From Mitsuaria sp. WAJ17 (GTDB taxonomy: Bacteria; Pseudomonadota; Gammaproteobacteria; Burkholderiales; Burkholderiaceae_C): a stretch of DNA of 52,780 nt. Shown piece after piece: positions 6,931-13,988 of the stretch; position 1 is the stretch's first letter; the number at the start of each line of letters is the position of its first letter. Both the position numbers and the translations under genes were made by a program. The notes beneath the pieces are model-generated. The model ran no database searches and was not told where the DNA came from. It worked only from the letters and a program-made list of their open reading frames with translations. The DNA is taken from the NCBI RefSeq assembly GCF_014174515.1, contig NZ_JACJUG010000030.1:1-52780 (forward strand), given 5' to 3'.

Positions 6931-8054
6931 TGTCAAATGCGCTGATTACTGGCACGCCTGGGGCTGGAAAAACGCTTTATTGCTTGTCTGTGTTCGTGCC
7001 AGGCTGGCTTGTGGACCTGGTGTCAGACACCGGCCAGGTTGTGAAGCGGCGGCTTGTGGCCGGGAATATTCGAGACCTGCTGCTGGATCATGAATTGATC
7101 GAGGTTCCTCGCATTCGTGATTGGGACGCCTGGTACAAAGACCCTGTGGTGGCAAAGTGGATCGGTGTGCAGCGTCTTCCCGCTGATCCTCCTGTGTCTG
7201 GCGCTCCAATGCGTGCCGATCTCTGGTGGCTTTGGTGTCGGCCTGGTGACGTCATCGTGATTGACGAGGCTCAGCATGTTTTTAAACCGATGGCTGCGGG
7301 GAGGGCGCTGCCGCCCCATATTACAAACCTCGAAGAGCATCGGCACTATGGGGTGGATTTCGTGTTTATTACTCAGCACGGGAATTTACTGCATGCAAAT
7401 GTCCGGGCTCTTATTAATCCGCACTTGCATGTGCGTCGGTTATTTGGTCGCAGTGCTGCGTTGATTTATGAGTTTGATGCGTGCACGAATCCCAAGTCTG
7501 TGAGCCAGGCGCTTAGTAAAAAGGTCTGGAAGTATTCAAAGAAGACCTTCGAGATTTACCGGAGTTCTGAGCTGCACACAAAGCAAGCCCGGGGTATCCC
7601 GTGGCAGATTTGGGCATTCCTCATCGCTGTATTGGCGATTCCGTTCTTGATCTGGAATGCGACCAGGCGAGCGGACCGCATGTTGAGCGGCGGTGCGCCT
7701 TCGGCTGCTGCTTCTGCACCTGTAGGTCCTGCGTCCGGTGTTGCGCCTGGTGCTTGGCCTGCGTCGCCGCCTGGTGGCCAGCGTGTGGTGCCTCGCGGGC
7801 GTCCGGCATTCGTTGGCGTGGTTGCTGAGCGCCAGACCTGGCCTGATATCGTGGCCGGCTGCTGGCAGGCGGACGATGAGTGCCACTGCATGACGCAGGA
7901 GCAGCCCCCGCGCATCGTCTCGGACCGGCCTGCGCTGTGCTACGCGGTCACCCAAGGTCACCTGGTGCCGCCTGACACTCACGCGGCCCCTGTGCGTGCT
8001 CCTGAGGCTTCAGCGCCTGCTAGGGCTGCATCTGGGCCCATGGTGGCCGCCTGA
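6930..8054 (+). CDS. zot: Zot/pI-type inovirus assembly ATPase
   Basis: The product is 374 residues from the ATG at 6930, which overlaps the preceding stop. Walker A GTPGAGKT is at residues 8-15 and the Walker B stretch VIVIDEAQHVF near 108-118. A membrane helix (IWAFLIAVLAIPFLIW) at about 224-244 separates the cytoplasmic ATPase from a periplasmic tail. The tail is Ala/Pro-rich, then carries paired Cys (GCWQADDECHCM and a later LCYAV). The family assembles and extrudes filamentous phages through the envelope. The longer frame start at 6834 overlaps pVI and is not credible. Confidence 0.92.
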   Translation: MSNALITGTPGAGKTLYCLSVFVPGWLVDLVSDTGQVVKRRLVAGNIRDLLLDHELIEVPRIRDWDAWYKDPVVAKWIGVQRLPADPPVSGAPMRADLWWLWCRPGDVIVIDEAQHVFKPMAAGRALPPHITNLEEHRHYGVDFVFITQHGNLLHANVRALINPHLHVRRLFGRSAALIYEFDACTNPKSVSQALSKKVWKYSKKTFEIYRSSELHTKQARGIPWQIWAFLIAVLAIPFLIWNATRRADRMLSGGAPSAAASAPVGPASGVAPGAWPASPPGGQRVVPRGRPAFVGVVAERQTWPDIVAGCWQADDECHCMTQEQPPRIVSDRPALCYAVTQGHLVPPDTHAAPVRAPEASAPARAASGPMVAA

Positions 8055-8086
8055 GCTGCTGGCGGTATGCTCTGTTCCGTTGGATT

Positions 8087-8296
8087 ATGGGGATTGATTC
8101 CAGAGACTGGTACCGAGACAAGATCCGAAAGGATGAGGGCTACGTCGAGCGCGCAGCGTTCCGTGTGTCGTTGGCTGAGGTCGAGCGTGAGGCGATCAGA
8201 CGTCAGCGCCGTCGCGCCTGGGCGCGCATCGTCTTTGTTGTGCTGGTGGTGTTCGCTGCACCCTTCGTGCTCAAGGCTGCAATTCGGTCGCTTTGA
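8087..8296 (+). CDS. small inovirus membrane protein
   Basis: The product is 69 residues: a charged N-terminal half (DSRDWYRDKIRKDEGYVERAA) and a C-terminal membrane helix (ARIVFVVLVVFAAPFVL). It follows zot by 32 bases on the same strand and looks like the small Trp/Tyr-containing protein found after zot in several inoviruses. Function is unknown. Its 3' end overlaps the convergent gene at 8271. Confidence 0.6.
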   Translation: MGIDSRDWYRDKIRKDEGYVERAAFRVSLAEVEREAIRRQRRRAWARIVFVVLVVFAAPFVLKAAIRSL

Positions 8297-8540
8297 TCAG
8301 GTCGAGCTGGCCCCAGAACCAGCATCCCGGCACATCGATAGCCCGCCATTGAGCGGGCTTCTTCTTGGGCTTCTGCATGAAGCGTGAACGCTTCCAGGTG
8401 CCGGCATCCAGGCTGCGGCGATAGGCGGCCAGGACGGCGCCGCGCATGTTCTGGATGGTCTTCGCGAAGCCTTGCAGGGGCAGCTCGAGCTGCACCAGCA
8501 GTGCCTCTGCGTACTTCCTGAAGTTCTTGGCGATGGCCAT
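8271..8540 (-). CDS. conserved-looking small phage protein, unknown function
   Basis: The 89-residue product is basic (MAIAKNFRKYAEALLVQ ... KRSRFMQKPKKKP) and ends WFWGQLDLIKATELQP. I chose the ATG at 8540 because the upstream 56 residues in frame are Pro/Arg-rich sequence read through the hairpins of the origin region. It converges with the phage structural operon and overlaps its last gene by 26 bp. It could bind nucleic acid given its charge, but no fold is recognisable. Confidence 0.55.
   Translation of the reverse strand: MAIAKNFRKYAEALLVQLELPLQGFAKTIQNMRGAVLAAYRRSLDAGTWKRSRFMQKPKKKPAQWRAIDVPGCWFWGQLDLIKATELQP
8340..8366 (+). terminator. probable terminator of the phage structural operon
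   Basis: The 7-bp stem AGCCCGC / GCGGGCT with loop CATTGA is followed by TTCTTCTT. It lies 44 bases after the last plus-strand gene, inside the coding region of the convergent minus-strand gene. Confidence 0.6.
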
Positions 8541-8585
8541 GGCTCTTGGGGTGTGGTGGATGGGAATACCTTCAGAAGAAAGCTC

Positions 8586-8827
8586 CCTCGCTCCCCTTAG
8601 GGGCGGGGGGGAGTTCCCCCGAGTAGGGGGCGGAGGGGGGTGTCTTGCTGTGCGTAGGAAACCGGGCCTGCTGCCCGGAATAAAAACACCCCCATCGACG
8701 CCCCTCACGAAGGACGGGGATCGATGGGGGTGTTTCCGGGCTGCAGGGCTGGTTTCGAGGTGTCTAGCCTGGCGCGACAGTCAGCCGGCATGACAGCTTG
8801 CCTGGCGTGACGGGTGCAGCGCCAGGC
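8586..8827. other. hairpin-rich intergenic region: probable inovirus origin and packaging signal
   Basis: No gene lies between 8541 and 8830; the region is filled with inverted repeats. These are CCCC-TTA-GGGG near 8595, GGGGG-AGTT-CCCCC near 8608 and CCGGGC-CTGCT-GCCCGG at 8662-8678. A large hairpin follows with 15-bp arms AAACACCCCCATCGA (8684-8698) and TCGATGGGGGTGTTT (8721-8735) and an inner CCCC/GGGG. The GCCCGG arm at 8673-8678 can pair either with 8662-8667 or with 8736-8741, so two folds compete. GCCTGGCG / CGCCAGGC is at 8800-8827. Filamentous phages keep plus- and minus-strand origins and the packaging hairpin in such a region. Confidence 0.7.
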
Positions 8828-8830
8828 GGG

Positions 8831-9199
8831 TTAGGCGAGCTGGTCTTCGCAGGCCTGCAGGTCGTTGCACGCCGCCTGGCCGTAGCGGCAAGCCAGGTTG
8901 CTGCGATACCTGGTGCCGGCGTCGTAGGACTTGAGCGTTTGCCACAAGATCCGGTTGGTCGACACCGCCAGCTGGGTCCGATTGGCCATCTCAACATCCC
9001 ACATGTTGTGGCCAGCGCGCGACAGCCACCACAGCGCAAGACGGGCTGTTTTGGGGGAATCTGATGCCCACCAGGTCCAAACGGTGCGCTCCGACACGCC
9101 CAGCGCCCGAGCAATCGCGCGCGTGTTGGAGGTCTTCAAACCAATGTCAGTTGCCAGCTCCCTGAAGCTCGGCACATCGCTCGGAAGGCGATTTAGCAT
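8831..9199 (-). CDS. second inovirus HTH regulator (DUF3653-like)
   Basis: This 122-residue protein has a helix-turn-helix near residues 15-50 (TSNTRAIARALGVSERTVWTWW). The segment SPKTARLALWWLSRAG is typical of DUF3653-type phage proteins. The C-terminal half has paired Cys (ACRYGQAACNDLQACEDQ). Its ATG at 9199 overlaps the stop of the repressor frame only when the phage is circular (ATGCTAA), so the two regulators would be coupled in the phage and separated by about 7 kb in the lysogen. A deleted copy survives at 1538-1660. Confidence 0.75.
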   Translation of the reverse strand: MLNRLPSDVPSFRELATDIGLKTSNTRAIARALGVSERTVWTWWASDSPKTARLALWWLSRAGHNMWDVEMANRTQLAVSTNRILWQTLKSYDAGTRYRSNLACRYGQAACNDLQACEDQLA

Positions 9200-9225
9200 G
9201 GCAGGGATATCGGCTTGGCCAGGTC

Positions 9226-9253
9226 AAAAAAAAGACCGCTGGTGCGGTCCTTG
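9226..9253 (-). terminator. terminator/attenuator between the two phage regulators
   Basis: On the minus strand the 6-bp stem GACCGC / GCGGTC with loop ACCA is followed by eight T. It lies inside the restored C-terminal codons of the repressor and ends about 26 bases before the second regulator's ATG. It could attenuate transcription of the second regulator. Confidence 0.65.
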
Positions 9254-9288
9254 AGCCAGCCCAAAAGCACCTGCCGCCGCCTCCTAAA

Positions 9289-9316
9289 GAACTCGACAAT
9301 GTGCATTATGTAAATC
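9289..9316. other. right attachment junction, dif-like site
   Basis: The 28-bp reading is GAACTCGACAA, centre TGTGCA, arm TTATGTAAATC. The last arm agrees at 8 of 11 positions with the XerD arm of E. coli dif (TTATGTTAAAT), while the first arm is poor. That fits a junction with a phage-derived XerC side and a chromosomal XerD side. It shares 15 bp with the left junction at 1711-1725 and lies 41 bp beyond the cusA stop. Confidence 0.65.
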
Positions 9317-9356
9317 AACATCTGTGCGCAGCTCTCCGCTCTGTGCAGCAGTCCGT

Positions 9357-12300
9357 TCAGCTGTCCCCGGAGGTCTCCCGTCGGATCAAGAGGAAGGCTG
9401 CCGGAACCGCGAACAGTGACAGCAAAGGCGCTGTCACCATCCCACCGAGCATGGGCGCCGCAATCCGGCTCATCACTTCGGACCCGGTCCCGCTGCCCCA
9501 GACGATGGGAACCAAGCCGGCTAGGATCACCGCCACGGTCATGGCCTTGGGCCGCACCCGCAGCACCGCACCCTCGCGGATCGCGTCAAGCACCAGATGG
9601 GCGCTCAGCGCTTCGCCACGGCCAAGTCGTTCCTCCAGAGCATGGCGCAGATAGATCAGCATCACCACGCCGAACTCAGCCGCAACACCTGCCAGAGCGA
9701 TGAAGCCCACACCGGTGGCAATCGAGAGGTTGAAGCCCATCAGGTACAGGAACCAGATGCCGCCGGTGAGCGCGAATGGCATGGTCGCCATGATCAGCGC
9801 CGCTTCGTCCAGGCGTTTGAAGGTGAGGTACAGCAACACGAAGATGATCAACAGCGTGGCCGGCACGACCACCTTGAGCTTGGCGTTGGCACGTTCCAGG
9901 TATTCGAACTGCCCCGAGTAGGCAATGCTGATCCCGGGCTCAAGCTTGATCTTCTTGCCCACCTCCTGGCGAAGATCGTTGGCGACCGACGCAAGATCGC
10001 GTCCTCGCACATCCACATAGACCCAGCCCGAGGGGCGTGCGTTCTCGCTCTTGAGCATGGGCGGGCCGTCGTTGATCTTCACGCTGGACAATGCGCCCAA
10101 GGTGATCTGCTGGCCCATGGCTGTCTGGATGGGCAACTGGCGCAACTTCTCGGGAGAGTCTCGCCACTCGCGCGGATAGCGCAAGTTGATTGGGAAACGG
10201 GCCAGGCCCTCAACCGTCTCGCCGACGTTCTCGCCACCGATCGCGCCAGCGACGATGGCCTGGACATCGGCCATGCTGAGCCCATAGCGGGCCGCTGCAT
10301 TGCGGTCGATGTCAATATCCACATAGCGTCCTCCGGTGAGACGCTCCGCCAGCGCCGAACTGACGCCGGGCACTTTTTTGGCCACCTGCTCCACCTCGGA
10401 AGCGATACGGTCAATCACCCTCAGGTCGCTGCCCGTCACCTTTACCCCAATGGGGCTCTTGATGCCCGTGGCCAGCATATCGATGCGATTGCGAATGGGC
10501 GGGATCCAGATGTTGGACAAGCCGGGGACTTTGACGGCTTGGTCCAGGGCCTCGACGAGCTTCTCTGGCGTCATGTCTGGCCGCCATTGATCGCGCGGCT
10601 TGAGCTTGACGGTGGTCTCGAACATCTCCAGAGGGGCGGGGTCGGTGGCCGTCTCCGCCCTCCCCGCCTTGCCGAACACGCGTTCTACTTCCGGCACGGT
10701 CTTGATCATGCGATTGCTCAGCTGCAGCAGCTCGGTCGCCCGCTGCGCCGAGAGCCCTGGCAGCGCCGAAGGCATGTATAGAAGGTCCCCTTCATCCAGG
10801 CTGGGAAGGAACTCGCCGCCCAGTCGCGCCAAGGGCCAGATCGTCGTCGCCAGGGCAGCCACGGCGATGGCCAGCGTGGCCTTGGGCCTGCGCAGTACCC
10901 ATTCCAGCGCTGGCCGGTACACGGCAATCAGCGCCCGGGTGATGGGGTTCTTCTGCTCGTCGGGGATACGGCCGCGAATCCAGTAGCCCATCAGCACCGG
11001 GATCAGCGTGACCGAGAGCCCCGCAGCTGCCGCCATCGCATAGGTCTTGGTGAAGGCCAGCGGCCCGAACAGCCGGCCTTCCTGCGCTTCCAGCGTGAAG
11101 ACCGGGATGAATGACAAGGTGATGATCAGGAGCGAGAAGAACAAGGCTGGGCCCACCTCCTCGGCAGCCTCGGTGATGACGCTCCAGCGCTCAGTTCCGA
11201 CCAAGGTCCTGTCAGGGTTGGCATGCTGCCAGGCCTCCAGCTTCTTGTGCGCGTTTTCGATCATCACCACGGCAGCATCGACCATGGCGCCGATGGCAAT
11301 GGCGATACCGCCCAGGGACATCATGTTGGCGTTGATGCCCTGGTATCGCATCACGATGAAGGCCGCCAGCACGCCCAGCGGCAGCGAGATGATGGCCACC
11401 AATGCCGAGCGCAGATGCCACAGGAAGACCCCGCAGACCAGGGCCACGACCAGAAATTCCTCGCCCAGCTTGTGCGTCAGGTTCTCGATGGCGCGCTCGA
11501 TCAGGGCGCTGCGGTCGTAGGTGGTGACGATCTCCACGCCCTTGGGCAGGCTGGCCTGCAGCTCGCCCAGCTTCGTCTTGACCGCAGCGATGGTCTCCTG
11601 CGCGTTCTTGCCAGAGCGCAGGATCACAACGCCGCCGGCCACCTCCCCTTCCCCATCGAGCTCAGCAATGCCGCGGCGCATCTCGGGACCGATCTGCAGC
11701 GTCGCCACGTCGCCCAGGCGCACCGGGACGCCACCGCGCGTGGCCAGGGCGATGGCCCGGAATTCGTCCAGCGATTTCAGGTAGCCACTGGCTCGCACCA
11801 TGTATTCGGCGCCGCTCATTTCCAGTACGGAGCCGCTGGTCTCCTGATTGGCCGACATCAGGGCCTCCCGGACCTGCGCCTGCGTCACGCCATAGGCCGC
11901 AAGCCTGGCTGGATCCAGGACCACTTGATACTGCTTCACCATGCCGCCCACCGACGCCACCTCCGCCACATTGGGCAGGCTCTTGAGCTCAAACTTGAGG
12001 AACCAGTCCTGCAGCGCTCGCAGACCGGCGAGGTCTGTCTTTCCTGTCCGGTCCACCAAGGCGTACTGGAAGATCCAGCCGACGCCCGTTGCATCAGGAC
12101 CCAGGGCCGACTTGGCGGAGGCCGGCAGCCGACCCTGCACCTGATTCAGATACTCCAGCACGCGGGAACGGGCCCAATACAGGTCCGTGCCGTCCTCGAA
12201 GAGCACGTAGACAAAGGAGTCCCCGAAGAAGGAGAAGCCCCGCACAGTCCTGGCTCCAGGCACGGCGAGCATGGTCGTGGCCAGAGGATAGGTGACCTGG

Positions 12301-12488
12301 TTCTCGACGATCTGCGGCGCCTGGCCCGGGTAGTTGGTCCGGATGATGACCTGCACATCGGACAGGTCAGGCAAGGCATCGATGGGCGTGCTGCGCACCG
12401 CCCAGATACCCCAGGCGAGCAGGAACATGGTGCTCAGCAGGACCAGGAATCGGTTGCCGACCGACCAGCGGATGAGTTGGGCAATCAT
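9357..12488 (-). CDS. cusA: CusA-type Cu(I)/Ag(I) RND efflux pump
   Basis: The 1,043-residue protein has the full RND layout and nearly the length of E. coli CusA (about 1,047). The three methionines that carry copper and silver through CusA are present in their contexts: LLYMPSALPG, APLEMFETT and NRIDMLATGIKSPIG. This points to monovalent Cu/Ag rather than the Zn/Co/Cd pump CzcA. The inner-membrane trimer would pair with the CusB and CusC encoded just upstream. The ATG at 12488 overlaps the cusB stop (ATGA). The gene ends 41 bp from the phage attachment site and is intact. Confidence 0.93.
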   Translation of the reverse strand: MIAQLIRWSVGNRFLVLLSTMFLLAWGIWAVRSTPIDALPDLSDVQVIIRTNYPGQAPQIVENQVTYPLATTMLAVPGARTVRGFSFFGDSFVYVLFEDGTDLYWARSRVLEYLNQVQGRLPASAKSALGPDATGVGWIFQYALVDRTGKTDLAGLRALQDWFLKFELKSLPNVAEVASVGGMVKQYQVVLDPARLAAYGVTQAQVREALMSANQETSGSVLEMSGAEYMVRASGYLKSLDEFRAIALATRGGVPVRLGDVATLQIGPEMRRGIAELDGEGEVAGGVVILRSGKNAQETIAAVKTKLGELQASLPKGVEIVTTYDRSALIERAIENLTHKLGEEFLVVALVCGVFLWHLRSALVAIISLPLGVLAAFIVMRYQGINANMMSLGGIAIAIGAMVDAAVVMIENAHKKLEAWQHANPDRTLVGTERWSVITEAAEEVGPALFFSLLIITLSFIPVFTLEAQEGRLFGPLAFTKTYAMAAAAGLSVTLIPVLMGYWIRGRIPDEQKNPITRALIAVYRPALEWVLRRPKATLAIAVAALATTIWPLARLGGEFLPSLDEGDLLYMPSALPGLSAQRATELLQLSNRMIKTVPEVERVFGKAGRAETATDPAPLEMFETTVKLKPRDQWRPDMTPEKLVEALDQAVKVPGLSNIWIPPIRNRIDMLATGIKSPIGVKVTGSDLRVIDRIASEVEQVAKKVPGVSSALAERLTGGRYVDIDIDRNAAARYGLSMADVQAIVAGAIGGENVGETVEGLARFPINLRYPREWRDSPEKLRQLPIQTAMGQQITLGALSSVKINDGPPMLKSENARPSGWVYVDVRGRDLASVANDLRQEVGKKIKLEPGISIAYSGQFEYLERANAKLKVVVPATLLIIFVLLYLTFKRLDEAALIMATMPFALTGGIWFLYLMGFNLSIATGVGFIALAGVAAEFGVVMLIYLRHALEERLGRGEALSAHLVLDAIREGAVLRVRPKAMTVAVILAGLVPIVWGSGTGSEVMSRIAAPMLGGMVTAPLLSLFAVPAAFLLIRRETSGDS

Positions 12489-13975
12489 CGCTGTGCTCCT
12501 GAAGCCGCACGAGCGACAGGCTCAATCGACACGACAACATAGTCGTCGCCGCGTTTTGCAAAGCTGAACTTCACGGCCTGCCTGGCCTTCAGCCCCGTCG
12601 CCAAGGCCGGTTTGTCGAGCTTGAAGCCCATAGTCATCGCCGGCCATTTCAAGGCCTCGATCGCGCTGTGAGACAAGGTGATCTCGTCCTTGCTGATCTC
12701 TTCTATCGTGCCGAGGGCGCTGTAGCTCGCTTGCGGCGAGGCCGAGGCTGCCTCCATCGGGGGTATGACCCCCTTGAGACTGGCTTCGGAATCGATCAGG
12801 AACTGGGCTGACGCCACGACCTGTTGCCCTGCACTCAGTCCGCCGAGCACCACGAGTTGATCCTCGATCTCTTCGCCCACCTCGACGCGGACCGGATGGA
12901 AGTGACCCGGGCCATCAACCACATAGGCCAAGGCACGCTTGCCCGTCCGGATGACGGCCTCGCTGGGTACCAGCAGGCGAGTCTGTGGCGCTCCTTGCAG
13001 GCTGACTTGAGCGAACATGCCAGCCTTGAAGCGCTGTCCGGGATTGGGCAGCTCGATCCGCACGCGCAGCGTTCGTGTGTCCTTGCTGGATTCCGGCAGG
13101 ATGCTGACCACGCGGGCCTTGAAGACTTCGGCGCCGTAGGCGGCAAATCGCATCTCGGCCTTCTGGCCCACCGCGACTCGACCGCCTTGAGACTCGGGCA
13201 CGGCCACCTCGACCCATACGCTGCTCAGGCCGTTGATACGGGCCAAGCTCATGCCAGCGCCGACCGTCATGCCTTGCCTGACCATCAGTTCGGCGATCAG
13301 GCCGCCTTGCGGGGCGGTGACGGTGATGCGGGCGTTGGGTTCGCGGGTCTGGTCTAGACGCGCCACCAGCACCTCGCTCATGCCCAGCAAAAGAAGGCGC
13401 TGCCGAGCCGCCTGCGTCAGCGCGGCGTCACCCAGCGCCTTGACGGCCAGGTACTCATGCTGCGCAGCCACCCACTCAGGTAGCAGGAGATCGACCAGCG
13501 GCGCTCCGGCGGCAATCACATCGCCCGGAGCACGTGCATAGACGCGCTCGACAAAACCGCCGGCGCGGGCCTGCACGATGCTCACCTCACGCTCATTGAG
13601 CTGGACCGTCCCGACAGCATCAACCCGAGCGGCGATGGGGCGTTCCTGTACTGCGGCTACCCTCAGGCCCAGGGACTGGACAGCCTGCGCTGACACGTTC
13701 AAGCCTGGCGTCTGCTCAGTTGACTCGTCGGCATACTTGGGCTGCAGCTGCATGTCCATGAAGGGCGACTTGCCCGGCTTGTCGAAGCGTTGCGTCGGAC
13801 TCATCGGGTCGTACCAGTACAGCACCTTGCGCTCGCCCTTCGCCGCCGGTCCAACACGCTCGGGAGATGCGCTGTCGTGGCTGGCTGCGTTGGAGCGCCA
13901 GTTCGAAAGGCCCCAGCCTGCGGCAATTCCTGCGGCAAGCAATGTGAGTCCTGCAATGAGATTCCTGGTGTTCAT
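12485..13975 (-). CDS. cusB: CusB-type periplasmic adaptor with fused CusF metallochaperone domain
   Basis: The 496 residues comprise an N-terminal anchor (7-24) and a heavy-metal-binding segment (YWYDPMSPTQRFDKPGKS, then PFMDM, about 53-76). The HlyD-type adaptor body spans about 95-400. The C-terminal CusF-like domain (about 418-490) keeps the copper ligands of CusF in order: His436, Trp444, Met447 and Met449, within LSHSAIEALKWPAMTM. CusF is a separate protein in E. coli, so here chaperone and adaptor come as one chain. The gene lies between cusC and cusA and overlaps the latter. Confidence 0.92.
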   Translation of the reverse strand: MNTRNLIAGLTLLAAGIAAGWGLSNWRSNAASHDSASPERVGPAAKGERKVLYWYDPMSPTQRFDKPGKSPFMDMQLQPKYADESTEQTPGLNVSAQAVQSLGLRVAAVQERPIAARVDAVGTVQLNEREVSIVQARAGGFVERVYARAPGDVIAAGAPLVDLLLPEWVAAQHEYLAVKALGDAALTQAARQRLLLLGMSEVLVARLDQTREPNARITVTAPQGGLIAELMVRQGMTVGAGMSLARINGLSSVWVEVAVPESQGGRVAVGQKAEMRFAAYGAEVFKARVVSILPESSKDTRTLRVRIELPNPGQRFKAGMFAQVSLQGAPQTRLLVPSEAVIRTGKRALAYVVDGPGHFHPVRVEVGEEIEDQLVVLGGLSAGQQVVASAQFLIDSEASLKGVIPPMEAASASPQASYSALGTIEEISKDEITLSHSAIEALKWPAMTMGFKLDKPALATGLKARQAVKFSFAKRGDDYVVVSIEPVARAASGAQR

Positions 13976-13988
13976 GGGGCGTCCTTGC

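Larger units (their letters stand above)
1711..9307 (+). mobile_element. complete-looking filamentous prophage (inovirus), about 7.6 kb
   Basis: Between the two cores lie, in the order expected for an inovirus, an initiator of the gene II/X type, an ssDNA-binding protein and a small major coat protein followed by a terminator. Two minor coat genes, a large adsorption protein, a pVI-like membrane protein and a Zot/pI ATPase follow. Regulators on the opposite strand occupy both ends. There is no integrase or transposase, so integration most likely uses the host XerC/XerD enzymes. There is no secretin (pIV) gene either, so export would need a host secretin, as for CTXphi. The structural genes, mainly 5300-6650, are clearly more AT-rich than the flanks. 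Confidence 0.9.

Noticed and set aside
8595..8830. CRISPR-like or IS-like repeats
   Set aside because: The repeats are inverted and of different sequence, not regularly spaced direct repeats; a phage origin explains them. No CRISPR array or tRNA/rRNA gene was seen in the window.
9597..10781. Long plus-strand open frame opposite cusA
   Set aside because: It is the antisense shadow of a well-conserved RND gene; the translation is His/Gln-rich and has no domain.
11223..12542. Open frame of about 440 codons opposite the cusA start
   Set aside because: Antisense of conserved coding sequence in GC-rich DNA, without a start signal.
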